Positions 9,086 through 17,582 of a stretch of DNA of 24,434 nt are shown here, piece after piece. The translations under genes were made by a program, and so were the position numbers. The stretch comes from a virus, in IMG/VR virus record IMGVR_UViG_3300010149_006292, positions 1-24,434 of that record, one strand, 5' to 3'. The notes under the pieces are model-generated. The model had not been told where the DNA came from and ran no database searches. It saw only the letters and a list, made by a program, of their open reading frames with translations. How positions within the stretch are numbered: the stretch's first letter is position 1; each line of letters begins with the position of its first letter.

Positions 9086-9123
9086 ATTACACACAAAAAA
9101 GAGTGTAAAATAAAGATAAGGTA
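9061..9123. promoter_or_regulatory. Divergent intergenic control region between the two tail operons
   Basis: This 63-base AT-rich gap separates the leftward M-L-K-I-J genes from the rightward tube genes and probably holds promoters for both. It contains a 6-bp inverted repeat (TTACAC at 9087-9092, GTGTAA at 9103-9108, 10-base spacer). TATATT (9083-9088) and TAAAAT (9106-9111) are -10-like hexamers for the plus strand. No convincing -35 box is visible. Confidence 0.5.
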
Positions 9124-9966
9124 ATGTTAGGAAGAATAACACGGGAAGCGGAGAAGCTCACGATTAACGGCAGCGGAATACAAGGAATTCAATCTTTAAG
9201 CGCTTCTTATAGCTCAGCAGCTCAACCTACGACAGCTTTAGGTATAGGAGGAGCTATAGATTACTACCCACAAGGTCCTCAACAGGCTAATTTAGAGGTG
9301 GGTACAATATTAACTCAGCTTTTACCTCCGAATGCAGGATATTCTAGGGATTTGATGCAAAATTTTACGGGGACTTTCCCTTTTAGTGGGGTTGTGGACT
9401 ATGGAGCTAAGCAGTTTTACTTCACAGAAGGGTATTTAGAAACCTATTCAGTTAAGTGTGGCATTGGGCAAATTCCTGAGACTTCAACTAATTCAGTGAT
9501 TTATGGAAACTTTGGAACAGGGGCTAAATTTGACTCATGGGAGCAGACTTCATCCACGTCTCCTAGCTTAAATATTACTAGTTATGGGTCTATGGAGATA
9601 AACTTAGATACTTTTAGCACTAATAGAGTAAGCTCTTTTGATGTAAATATAGCTACGCCCCGAGTGCCTCTTTATGCGTTAGGTATTGATCAGCCTACTG
9701 GAGTCATAGCTGGAACCCCAATAGAAGTGAATGTTAATTTTGAATTAGAGGTAGATGATTATGAGATAAAGAGTATGAGGTTAAGTCCTGATGAAACAGT
9801 TTTCAAAAATACAGTGATAACTTTGAAAAAAAATGATTCTCACGATATATTATTAAGGTATGACTTTGACAATATGTTATTAACGTCAGAATCGTTCAAT
9901 GGGGGCGTAGACTCTAATGTAAAGATGAATTTCAACCTAAGATCTTTCATTTTGAGGGAAAAATAG
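9124..9966 (+). CDS. Tail-tube-like protein, paralogue 1
   Basis: This 280-aa beta-rich protein is not recognised by a named family motif but belongs with the next two genes. The N-terminal half has LTINGSGIQGIQSLSASY...ALGIGG, and the second half repeats the pattern as VSSFDVNI...PLYALGIDQP followed by an EVNVNFELE strand. This suggests two copies of one fold. Its place beside a lambda-type tip module and the repetition suggest a tail tube (major tail) or tube-like terminator protein. AAGG precedes the ATG at 9124. A beta-rich decoration protein is an alternative. Confidence 0.6.
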   Translation: MLGRITREAEKLTINGSGIQGIQSLSASYSSAAQPTTALGIGGAIDYYPQGPQQANLEVGTILTQLLPPNAGYSRDLMQNFTGTFPFSGVVDYGAKQFYFTEGYLETYSVKCGIGQIPETSTNSVIYGNFGTGAKFDSWEQTSSTSPSLNITSYGSMEINLDTFSTNRVSSFDVNIATPRVPLYALGIDQPTGVIAGTPIEVNVNFELEVDDYEIKSMRLSPDETVFKNTVITLKKNDSHDILLRYDFDNMLLTSESFNGGVDSNVKMNFNLRSFILREK

Positions 9967-9990
9967 TGTAATAAAAAAAAGGAAAAGGTC

Positions 9991-10929
9991 ATGGCACAAA
10001 TATTTTACGATAAAGCAGCGGTTCAGGTACGGGACCTCGCCTCGAATGAGGGAGAGGTATTAATGGCTTCAGATTGCTCTATTAATTTCTCTAACTCTAT
10101 TTCTCCTCTTTATAGTGTGGGTCGGAAGGGTCCGTTGGGACAGCTTCCAAGTGGGCCTCGTATTGGGGATATTTCATTTAACTTTCTTACTACCATTACG
10201 GGTTCTTATTTTGCGCAACAAGGAAACATTATTAACGGGCTTGCTAGTGGTATTAAAAATTCTACAGATTCGTACGCCAGCGGAGTTAGAATAACTTGCG
10301 CGGGAGTAAGCGGCATAGGTTTTCTTAATTCTTATAGTTTTAATGTTACATCCAATTCTGTTTCTTCATCTAGCGCCTCTTTCACTTTGTTTGGAAGTGG
10401 GACTTTTTTACCAGTAAGTGGAAGACTTGCTGCGAATGCAACGACTCAAGCTGGTAATGTAGGAACTGAGGGAGCGCGGGCTTCTATAGTTACTGGTATA
10501 GGGCATGGTAGATATACTCAAATGCCTCCAATAATGAATACTGTAATTTATGATGATTCAGTAACTCCTAGTTCTCAAGAAAGACAGACGGGGACTATTT
10601 ATAGTGCAGATTATTCTATAAGTTTTAACCATAACCCTCTTTATAAAATAGGCCAAGAGTTTCCTACTTGCACTTATTATACTACAGCTTCTGAAAGTAT
10701 AAATGTGACAGAAGATATTTTCGATTCAGGGCTAACTTATACCGGTATAGAGAGAAGTTACGTGATAGATGTAAAAGGTCTCGATCCCGGGCTAGCTAGT
10801 AGTGGGAGCACTGGAACATTTAGCGGAATGAAGGTAAAAGTAGTAAACGCTAAACAAATAAGTAGTTCTGTGTCTGTGGGTTTAGATGATATAATAAGAA
10901 GTCAAAAGACTTTAACCGCCGCTTATTAA
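9991..10929 (+). CDS. Tail-tube-like protein, paralogue 2
   Basis: This 312-aa beta-rich, serine- and glycine-rich protein resembles the following gene in its opening (IFYDKAAVQV against FYTASNAKLQV) and in ASDCSINFSNSISPLYSVG. The second half repeats this as SADYSISFNHNPLYKIG (about 208-224), again pointing to a duplicated tube domain. A good ribosome binding site (AAAGGAAAAGG) precedes the ATG. Being the most regular of the three, it could be the major tail tube subunit, but the sequence alone does not decide that. Confidence 0.62.
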   Translation: MAQIFYDKAAVQVRDLASNEGEVLMASDCSINFSNSISPLYSVGRKGPLGQLPSGPRIGDISFNFLTTITGSYFAQQGNIINGLASGIKNSTDSYASGVRITCAGVSGIGFLNSYSFNVTSNSVSSSSASFTLFGSGTFLPVSGRLAANATTQAGNVGTEGARASIVTGIGHGRYTQMPPIMNTVIYDDSVTPSSQERQTGTIYSADYSISFNHNPLYKIGQEFPTCTYYTTASESINVTEDIFDSGLTYTGIERSYVIDVKGLDPGLASSGSTGTFSGMKVKVVNAKQISSSVSVGLDDIIRSQKTLTAAY

Positions 10930-10930
10930 T

Positions 10931-11830
10931 GTGTTTTATACTGCCTCTAACGCAAAACTACAAGTTAATGGAAACGAAATTCTAGCTTCCGATGCTAATC
11001 TGTCTCTCGGCACAAGCATACAGCCTAATTATACCATAAGGCAAAGAAACACTAATGATTATTCAGCATCTAATGGAATAGGCGGCCAGCTCTCATTCAA
11101 CTATTACCTGACAGGTAGAGATTACTTCAAATCCTTTATTACTGGCCAAGGAGAGATACCCATAAAAGAAAGTCAAGTGCTCTCAGGGAATTTCGGAGGC
11201 TTAACTTTTGATAGTGGGTACCTAACATCTTATTCAGTAAATTTTAATCCAAACTCCCCTGCTATAGCAAATGCTACTGTTACTTTTTTTGATCAATTAA
11301 GTGGAGTGTTTTCGCCTACTAATGAAGCAGCTATTGCCGGGACTCAAGTTTTAAACTCAAGAAACGTTAATGTAACTCATTACATACCAATAGAAGATTC
11401 TACAACCTCTGGTGTAGCAGCTCAGCCAGAAGAATTTGTAGCAGGAACATATAATTATGTAGCGGAAGTTAAGCCTGTTTATCTCATGAATGAGACAAAG
11501 CCAAGCGCTGTTTCTTTTGGGCCTAAAACAGTTAATATGAATTTTGAGACCGATAACCCTATAGGGTATCTGCCTATTGATGGAAATACTGCGAGAATAT
11601 CAGTAGATTTAAAAAATGATGCAGAAGTAGTAGTGGAGAATTTTACGTGCTCTGGTTTATTAAGGCAAAGAAACTTAGCTTCTGCGATTGGAGATTATAT
11701 TAAGCAGAGCGTGAATGTAACTCAAGGCGCAACTCAAGGCACTAGCGTTTTTGTTAATAATATTATTGACAGTTATGGAGCAGCTGGCTGCGTAGGAATC
11801 GGGACTACGGGTTCGGAGGGGAATATCTAA
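10931..11830 (+). CDS. Tail-tube-like protein, paralogue 3 (GTG start)
   Basis: This 299-aa paralogue of the two upstream proteins opens FYTASNAKLQVNGNEILASDANLSLGTSIQPNY, matching paralogue 2 position by position. A second, more diverged copy of the fold seems to run from about 160 to 260. Translation must begin at GTG, one base after the previous stop, because no in-frame ATG would preserve the shared N-terminus. This implies coupling. It is probably a structural tail protein such as a second tube subunit or tube-tip adaptor. Confidence 0.6.
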   Translation: MFYTASNAKLQVNGNEILASDANLSLGTSIQPNYTIRQRNTNDYSASNGIGGQLSFNYYLTGRDYFKSFITGQGEIPIKESQVLSGNFGGLTFDSGYLTSYSVNFNPNSPAIANATVTFFDQLSGVFSPTNEAAIAGTQVLNSRNVNVTHYIPIEDSTTSGVAAQPEEFVAGTYNYVAEVKPVYLMNETKPSAVSFGPKTVNMNFETDNPIGYLPIDGNTARISVDLKNDAEVVVENFTCSGLLRQRNLASAIGDYIKQSVNVTQGATQGTSVFVNNIIDSYGAAGCVGIGTTGSEGNI

Positions 11831-11831
11831 A

Positions 11832-14800
11832 ATGCCAGTATTTAACCCTAAAAGAGGATTTATTCTAAGTGGTTCTAATATGAACTTCACTAGAAATGTG
11901 GCGGTAGGGGAAGAATTACTGGAGGCGTTAGTATATCTGGGAACAACGGGAGTCTCAGGGTTGATTCCGCCGGGCGCGATAACTGAAGAGCTTACAGTAG
12001 AAACGAATGATGGGGTTTTAGGATTAGGAAAAATTGATATAGTCTTGGATTCGCTAAGTCAAGTAGTGGCAAGTGGGATGACTTCAGGTTTCGTCAGTGG
12101 AAAAGCGGGAGACATTCTGCAACTAAGTGGAGAAAATTTTTACCAAATAACAGATGTAAATTTCGGCAGCGGAGAAGGTCGGTCGGGAACGTTTAATGTA
12201 ATTTCAGAAAATGTAATTGAAACTATAGTGCCTTCTGGAGCTACCTATGATGAGATTACAGTTTTTTCATCTTTAAGAACCGGGCTTAATGGGAATCAAT
12301 CTTTTGCCAGTGGGAAGACTTATAATAAATTTTTACCTATACCTACAGTCACTGGTTTAAACTCGGGGCAAATTATAGCTGGAGAAGAATTGATAATTGA
12401 AGGGATGGGAATGTCGGGGGTCACAGGGATAGAGGTAAATGATATTATTTTTACTTCTTTTACTTCATTGGGATCAACGGGAGTAAAGGCTACGGTCCCT
12501 ACAGGAAACGTTAGGGGGGTTCCTAAGCTTCTTCTTCAAAGTGGGGTTAGCGTAGATGCGGAAAGTAATCTTCTTTTTAAACCGTATGCTGAAATAGTCG
12601 GTATTACGCCGGGAATAAACTTAGGAGAAGTAGCTACTATAAGTGGCACTAATTTTAGCTCAGGGATCTTTTATACAGGAGAGGGAGATGGAACTGGATG
12701 TTTAGTTTCGGTAGGTGCCGAAACCGGTAATTTTAAATTAATAACTGACGCGGGAGGATATAATAGGCTGCAAGGGCATATACCTACGGGATTAGACATA
12801 ACTTTATCTGGCGGAAATATAGCTACTGGCCCCACGATATTAACAAGCCTTGTGGGTTTATTTTCTAATGGCTATCCTGAGGCTTACTCTTCTTCTGTTA
12901 GTTTTAGGCCCGGTATTCCTTCTCCTGAAATAACCGGAGTAGCTCCAATTTCAGGGGTAGGGCAGCAATCTGTTACATTAGAAGGGGACAATTTATATGG
13001 GATAACAGGGGTTAATTTTAGGGGGGGTAACGTTGGAGTTGGCACTGAGTTCCAGACTCAAAACATCATTGTAAATAAACCCGGTAAAAGTATTACAACG
13101 ATAGTTCCGGACACTTCTAATTTTAATGTAGCAGGGGGATTTTTAGACATAGATGTTTCAGGGTATTACGGCACAGGAAGTATAACTAATGGATTTTTTG
13201 TATATGGAACTCCTTCTATATCTAAAGTTATTCCAGATACTGATGTCGAGCCGGGTTCAACAGGAACTATATATGGAGCGAGAATGTATTCGGGCTCTAT
13301 AATAAGGCTTTATAATACCAATGTAGCACCTGCGAACTTTAGAGGCAATGTAGAAGTTAGCGGTTATTCTGCAGGCCATGACGAAATAATATTTAATTAT
13401 CCTAATAATTTTCAAACAGGAAACAATTATAGGTTAAGGGTGACTAACGAAAGAGGAAGCAGCTCGCTAGAAGCAATAACTACTTTTTTTGGGCCGACTT
13501 TAAGTGGAGTATCTATAGTAAGTGGGGAATATGGAGATCCTGTTGTGGTATCGGGGTATTTTTCAGGCATTAGACCTAGTGGTTTAAAGATAGGAGAAAA
13601 GGTGGTCCCTTCCTTCACTCAAGTCTCTCACACTGGAATCAGTTTTAATATACCTAAAAGAACTGCAAGTGATATAATCACTGTAAATACAAGCGGCGGA
13701 TTTGTTTCCAGCACAGGAATCATAAATATTTCTCCATCAAAGCCAACTATTAGTGGATACTTTTTAGGTCAGGGGGATGCGCCAGATACTTTTGATTCGA
13801 CGCAGGTATTTAAAGAGTCGGATGTGTTAACTGTGACGGGAGATTTTATGAGTCTTGTTACGGGAGTGACTTTTTCTGGGTCTAATACTACTTTCTCAAT
13901 TAACAATTTTGTCTCTCAAGAAGCTTCAAATTTAAAATTTAACGTACCTAAGGGGATAAACACAGGGAGCGGTCAATTTATCTTAAAAGACTTTAAATCA
14001 AGAGAAACAGAAAGCCCTTATCCTATAAACGTTACAAACGTTTCAGGTGCAAATAATTATTTGCTTCCGGGGGAGGTCTTGAATATAAGCGGGGATAACG
14101 TTTCAGGGCTTATTGTGGATTTCTCAAGTATAACTGGAGGATTTTTTACAGGCTTAGATTCAGTGGGTTCTAGTGTTGGTCAGATGGAATTGGTATCAGC
14201 CAAAGTGCCTTCGGGCGTTCGGCCGGGTGACTTGAGGATAAGTGGCAGGGGAAATGGGAGCGCTGGTATTCTTGATGGTTTTTCTCCATTAACTGTTGTT
14301 AGTGGGGTAACTGGATTTGATTCTAATAATAAAATAGAAACAGGCAGCACAGTAACTATATCGGGAATAAATGCTCAGACTAGCTTTATTTCCGGTAATT
14401 TAGCCGTAGGGATAAGCGGGACAGGAAATGGGGACTCACGGAATGGTGTTCATCTTTATTCTACTGATAGTTTTGCGACTGGTTCGGGAATAGGAAGCGA
14501 TCCTAATACGATCTATTCTGAGTTCACCTTTAGGCCAGACAATAGTTTTATAGGAACCGGTCAATTATTCCTCGTCAATTCTTGGGACCCACAGACCAGC
14601 TCTTCTGCTTTTTACGATAGCGAGTCTGAAGACTATTTAGCGAAACAGATCAATGTGTTTCCTAATGAATATATAATTACAGGAACTCGAGTAAATGCAA
14701 CTGGTTACGGGCCTGCTAGGGGCGTGACGGGTTCAAATGTTGAAATTTCTGGAGAAGGTTTTAGGGTTGTCTCGGGGGTATATTTTCAAATACCTAGCGG

Positions 14801-15119
14801 GGAAAACCTAGAAGCTGAATTCACCATAAATTCAAGCAACAAGATAACCGCTCTTGTCCCTACAGAAGGTATAGAGGCTCGAGGGATGACGAACATTCTA
14901 TTGTCTGGTGGGACCAATCAAAACATCGGTGAATTTGAAGTCATACTGGACGCTTCTGTGGTTGAGTTTAATATAGTTGAAGAAAATGATACACCTACGA
15001 GTTCAACACGGGTAGGCAACTTTACTCAAAAAGAGACAGTAGCAGGCGTTGTTTATTTAGTAACTAGGACTCGTTTCCCTGACGGGACAAGTGCTATAGT
15101 GAGTAGCGTTCCTGAATAA
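11832..15119 (+). CDS. Large multi-domain IPT/TIG-like repeat protein, putative tail decoration or adhesin
   Basis: The protein is 1095 aa and built almost entirely of Ig-like IPT/TIG-type repeats of about 75-120 residues. I count about ten from recurring openings (P-x-I-x-G-V, then G-x-x-V-x-I-S-G-x-N-F), a central TGVxF strand and a VPxG loop. Examples are VATISGTNF, VTLEGDNLYGITGVNF, LTVTGDFMSLVTGVTFSG and VEISGEGFRVVSGVYF. There is no signal peptide, so it is more likely a virion component than a secreted host protein. It lies directly after the tube-like genes behind a strong GGAGGGG site. Ig-like domains on phage tubes commonly decorate the surface and bind glycans weakly. Its stop is immediately followed by the stop of the opposing gene. 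Confidence 0.75.
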   Translation: MPVFNPKRGFILSGSNMNFTRNVAVGEELLEALVYLGTTGVSGLIPPGAITEELTVETNDGVLGLGKIDIVLDSLSQVVASGMTSGFVSGKAGDILQLSGENFYQITDVNFGSGEGRSGTFNVISENVIETIVPSGATYDEITVFSSLRTGLNGNQSFASGKTYNKFLPIPTVTGLNSGQIIAGEELIIEGMGMSGVTGIEVNDIIFTSFTSLGSTGVKATVPTGNVRGVPKLLLQSGVSVDAESNLLFKPYAEIVGITPGINLGEVATISGTNFSSGIFYTGEGDGTGCLVSVGAETGNFKLITDAGGYNRLQGHIPTGLDITLSGGNIATGPTILTSLVGLFSNGYPEAYSSSVSFRPGIPSPEITGVAPISGVGQQSVTLEGDNLYGITGVNFRGGNVGVGTEFQTQNIIVNKPGKSITTIVPDTSNFNVAGGFLDIDVSGYYGTGSITNGFFVYGTPSISKVIPDTDVEPGSTGTIYGARMYSGSIIRLYNTNVAPANFRGNVEVSGYSAGHDEIIFNYPNNFQTGNNYRLRVTNERGSSSLEAITTFFGPTLSGVSIVSGEYGDPVVVSGYFSGIRPSGLKIGEKVVPSFTQVSHTGISFNIPKRTASDIITVNTSGGFVSSTGIINISPSKPTISGYFLGQGDAPDTFDSTQVFKESDVLTVTGDFMSLVTGVTFSGSNTTFSINNFVSQEASNLKFNVPKGINTGSGQFILKDFKSRETESPYPINVTNVSGANNYLLPGEVLNISGDNVSGLIVDFSSITGGFFTGLDSVGSSVGQMELVSAKVPSGVRPGDLRISGRGNGSAGILDGFSPLTVVSGVTGFDSNNKIETGSTVTISGINAQTSFISGNLAVGISGTGNGDSRNGVHLYSTDSFATGSGIGSDPNTIYSEFTFRPDNSFIGTGQLFLVNSWDPQTSSSAFYDSESEDYLAKQINVFPNEYIITGTRVNATGYGPARGVTGSNVEISGEGFRVVSGVYFQIPSGENLEAEFTINSSNKITALVPTEGIEARGMTNILLSGGTNQNIGEFEVILDASVVEFNIVEENDTPTSSTRVGNFTQKETVAGVVYLVTRTRFPDGTSAIVSSVPE

Positions 15120-15338
15120 TTAAAGGTCGGCTTCCCCTATGTCTATAAAATAAAGAAGCCTATAAATTTTATTCGCTCCTTCTGATCCTTCATGATTAAA
15201 GACATCAAGAGGGGTATCCATGTTTAAATCGGGATTAGGTTTATTTAACCAATCCCCAACGTAATCTTCTTTCATTACCGCGCAACATTCGTTTACCAAG
15301 TTAACGAATGCGATTAATTTACTTTTTGGTACTATCAT
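15120..15338 (-). CDS. Orphan MbcA/ParS/Xre toxin-binding-like domain protein (DUF2384-like)
   Basis: This 72-aa protein has the hallmark of the C-terminal domain of ParS/MbcA/Xre-type antitoxins that bind RES-family toxins. A tryptophan-leucine pair (W30-L31) is followed by PNPDLN (34-39), TPLDVF (42-47) and a C-terminal amphipathic helix (NKIYRLLYFIDIG). The usual N-terminal helix-turn-helix is absent and no RES-type toxin gene is nearby. It is the last gene of the minus-strand operon. Its ATG lies inside the end of the oxygenase-like gene (20-base overlap) behind an AAGAAGAGAG site. The domain call rests on pattern recognition in a short protein. Confidence 0.6.
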   Translation of the reverse strand: MIVPKSKLIAFVNLVNECCAVMKEDYVGDWLNKPNPDLNMDTPLDVFNHEGSEGANKIYRLLYFIDIGEADL

Positions 15339-15969
15339 TACTCTCTTCTTGAAAAAATTTAACGTTAAAAGCTATAGATATTCTTAGATCGTCAGCGGGA
15401 TTAGGGTCTACGTAATGCATTAACCAAGAAGGGAAAATTATTATTTTACCCTCTGTTACGTCGTAGGTAAAAATACTACTATCATATGGATTTTTGGTAG
15501 CGTACCAGTTAGTCCCTTCTTTATGGGCTGGATTAGGTGAACTGAGTCTATGCTGGGGGCGAGGATCTAAAAAATGTATTTTACCTGAGTTAGGGGGAAA
15601 AGAAACATAATAAACTCCAGAGTAATCATTACCCGGATGAATATGAGGGGGGTTAAAGCTTCCTTTTTTATTTATATTGAGCCAAGGATCTATATTTATC
15701 CATTCCCCGGGTTCCCATTCGTGAGCGTCTTGGATTTTTTTTAATAGCTTTCTTATTTGTATATCAAAAAAAGAGACAATACTTTTATCGCTTTCTATGT
15801 CTAGCTCGTAACCCCCATATGAGTCGAGAGAAGGAGCATTCGAGCCATTTTCTAAATGGGTCTCAGCCTCATTAGATGACTTGATAAAATTTAAAATTTG
15901 AGGCTTAAATTGATTATGATAGGGGAAATCGAACTCCCACAAATCAGTGATAAATAAATCATGCTTCAT
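15319..15969 (-). CDS. 2-oxoglutarate/Fe(II) oxygenase-like protein
   Basis: This 216-aa protein resembles the putative 2OG-Fe(II) oxygenases common in marine phages and bacteria. Candidate metal and co-substrate residues are H109/H111 in NPPHIHPGNDYSGVYYV, D115, H185 in FPSWLMHYVDPN, and R196 in DDLRISIAFN. Together these form the HxD/H...H...R pattern of a double-stranded beta-helix. The substrate is unknown; such enzymes hydroxylate proteins, nucleobases or small molecules. The ATG overlaps the end of the aminotransferase gene by 11 bases, suggesting co-expression and perhaps action on a sugar or lipid made with it. The exact pairing of iron ligands needs a structure model. Confidence 0.75.
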   Translation of the reverse strand: MKHDLFITDLWEFDFPYHNQFKPQILNFIKSSNEAETHLENGSNAPSLDSYGGYELDIESDKSIVSFFDIQIRKLLKKIQDAHEWEPGEWINIDPWLNINKKGSFNPPHIHPGNDYSGVYYVSFPPNSGKIHFLDPRPQHRLSSPNPAHKEGTNWYATKNPYDSSIFTYDVTEGKIIIFPSWLMHYVDPNPADDLRISIAFNVKFFQEESNDSTKK

Positions 15970-17059
15970 TTTTAATAGCCTCCACTATTTTATTTTGTTC
16001 TTCTTCTTTAAGGAAAGGATGCATAGGGAGACTCAAGACTTCACTAGAGGCCAGTTCTGCGACTGGGAAATCCCCTAGATCATTCGTCTTCCACCAAGGG
16101 AGAGAAGAGAAAACTGGTTGTTGGTGTAAGCATTTGGGGTAATATATTGCCGTAGGTATACCCTTCTTCTGAAGTGTACCCCTTACTTCATCTCTGTTTC
16201 TTATTCTAATTGTATACTGTCCATAAACGTGAGTGTTTCCTTGGGATACAATTGGAGTGGCGCAAGTATCTGCGAGGAGCGTAGAGTATCTTTCCCCAAT
16301 ATTTGCGCGGTCTTTGACTTCTTGAGGGAAGTGAATGAGCTTCTCTAATAGGACTGCGGCTTGGATAGTATCAAAGCGTCCATTCATTCCTACTCGGTCA
16401 TGGTATCCTCGGACAATGCCTCCATGATTTCTTATAGATTTAAATTTTAAGCTTAGTTCTTCATCGTCAGTGAAGATGGCTCCCCCATCTCCGTAACATC
16501 CAAATACCTTGGCCGGAAAAAAACTCGTACTACCAATCAGGCTAGCCCCACAACTTTTCTTGCCATGGCGAGTTGCTCCAAAGCTCTGAGCGGCATCCTC
16601 AATAACGGGTATGTCATACTTATCTGCGATAGAACAAATTTTCTCTAAATCGGGCATCTGACCAAATAGGCTGACAGGGATAATAGCTTTAGTGTTCTTA
16701 TTAATTGCTGCCTCTAAAAGATCAGGATTCATATTGTAGCTTTCAGGCTCAATATCGATGAAGATTGGGGTAGCTCCTACCGCCATGACTACTTCAGCAG
16801 TACTAATCCAAGTAAAAGGAACCGTTATAACCTCATCTCCCGGCCCTATATCTAAGGCTCTTAAAGCGATTTCTAAACTAACAGTGCCGCTGCCTACTGT
16901 AACGCAATGCTTAACTTTAGTGAAGTTGGCTAGTTTTTCTTCCAGATCTTCTATTTCAGGCCCCATTACATATTTTCCGTGATCTAATACTGAATGAATA
17001 CGTTTATCAATGGCGTTTTTGTATTTTTTGTATTGAGATTTTAAATCAATAAATTCCAT
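15959..17059 (-). CDS. DegT/DnrJ/EryC1/StrS-family sugar aminotransferase
   Basis: This 366-aa PLP-dependent aminotransferase is of the usual family length. It shows the N-terminal QY...I...VLDHGKYVMGPE segment, a phosphate-binding GSGT (56-59), EDAAQSFGA with D155 contacting the PLP ring nitrogen, and the Schiff-base lysine K184 in SFFPAKVFGCYGDGGA. Family members transfer an amino group from glutamate to a keto-sugar nucleotide, making aminosugars for O-antigen, capsule or glycoprotein glycans. In a phage it may help modify virion glycans or the host surface. All core catalytic residues are present. The exact sugar substrate cannot be given. The gene lies 12 bases after the GspC-like gene in the same operon. 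Confidence 0.92.
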   Translation of the reverse strand: MEFIDLKSQYKKYKNAIDKRIHSVLDHGKYVMGPEIEDLEEKLANFTKVKHCVTVGSGTVSLEIALRALDIGPGDEVITVPFTWISTAEVVMAVGATPIFIDIEPESYNMNPDLLEAAINKNTKAIIPVSLFGQMPDLEKICSIADKYDIPVIEDAAQSFGATRHGKKSCGASLIGSTSFFPAKVFGCYGDGGAIFTDDEELSLKFKSIRNHGGIVRGYHDRVGMNGRFDTIQAAVLLEKLIHFPQEVKDRANIGERYSTLLADTCATPIVSQGNTHVYGQYTIRIRNRDEVRGTLQKKGIPTAIYYPKCLHQQPVFSSLPWWKTNDLGDFPVAELASSEVLSLPMHPFLKEEEQNKIVEAIKNEA

Positions 17060-17071
17060 TATGCTTTATAT

Positions 17072-17581
17072 TTATTTGCTTTTGTCTCTCTCTTTTCTAT
17101 ATTTTTCTATCGCTTTAGCGATATTCTCTCGGCGCTCTTCTTCTTTATTTTTATTTTTATCATCTTTTTTATCCTTTTTTATCACAGTGGGGCGATTAAA
17201 AATGGGGGCTGGGCCAATTATATTAGGTATTTTATTAATCTCAAAAGAGAGAGTTTCGACGACGCCGTTATTATTTATTTTTACGAGGTTTTTCTTAACA
17301 CTTAAAAGCTCTATGCCGCTATCACTCCTTTTTTTATTACTAAGGGTAAGGAACCTTTTAGGAATATCTTTAGAATAAAGGAAGACGTTAGTGAGATTCT
17401 TATACTTCATAATTCCCGTGAGATTTAATTTAATAGGAGGAGCATTAGTCTTTACTACGAGCGGAGCAGGAGGTAAAAAATCTTTACCTAGAGAGAAGGC
17501 GTTACGGGTGGTAATGCCTGTATACTGATTATCAGCAGCAGAGGCCATCGTTAGAGAAAGTAAAAAGATGAGTTTTTTCAT
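17072..17581 (-). CDS. Secreted GspC/PilP homology-region-like protein
   Basis: This 169-aa protein has a clear signal peptide (MKKLIFLLSLTMASA, cleavage near residue 15). Residues about 25-114 look like the HR beta domain of type II secretion GspC and pilus PilP proteins: a TRNAFSL box, a proline linker (PPAP, APP), a KLNLTGIM strand, then LLSVKKNLVKINNNGVVETLSF. The HR domain normally links the inner-membrane assembly platform to the secretin. The C-terminus (134-169) is a highly charged lysine/glutamate helix. There is no membrane anchor apart from the signal peptide, and the usual PDZ part of GspC is missing. It starts one base after the pilin-like gene, so the two probably act together. 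Moderate confidence, based on pattern only. Confidence 0.55.
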   Translation of the reverse strand: MKKLIFLLSLTMASAADNQYTGITTRNAFSLGKDFLPPAPLVVKTNAPPIKLNLTGIMKYKNLTNVFLYSKDIPKRFLTLSNKKRSDSGIELLSVKKNLVKINNNGVVETLSFEINKIPNIIGPAPIFNRPTVIKKDKKDDKNKNKEEERRENIAKAIEKYRKERDKSK

Positions 17582-17582
17582 T

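Noticed and set aside
8782-9108. 108-aa plus-strand frame opposite the M-like gene
   Set aside because: It is the antisense of a recognisable minor tail protein and crosses the divergent control region.
15100-15140. Bidirectional terminator at the convergent stop codons
   Set aside because: The two stop codons abut with no spacer and I can find no GC-rich stem with a T-run on either side.
17061-17378. Leucine- and phenylalanine-rich plus-strand frame that looks like a membrane protein
   Set aside because: It is the antisense of the lysine-rich GspC-like gene; AAA/GAA codons read backwards give TTT/TTC and leucine. The minus-strand frame has a signal peptide and a domain pattern.
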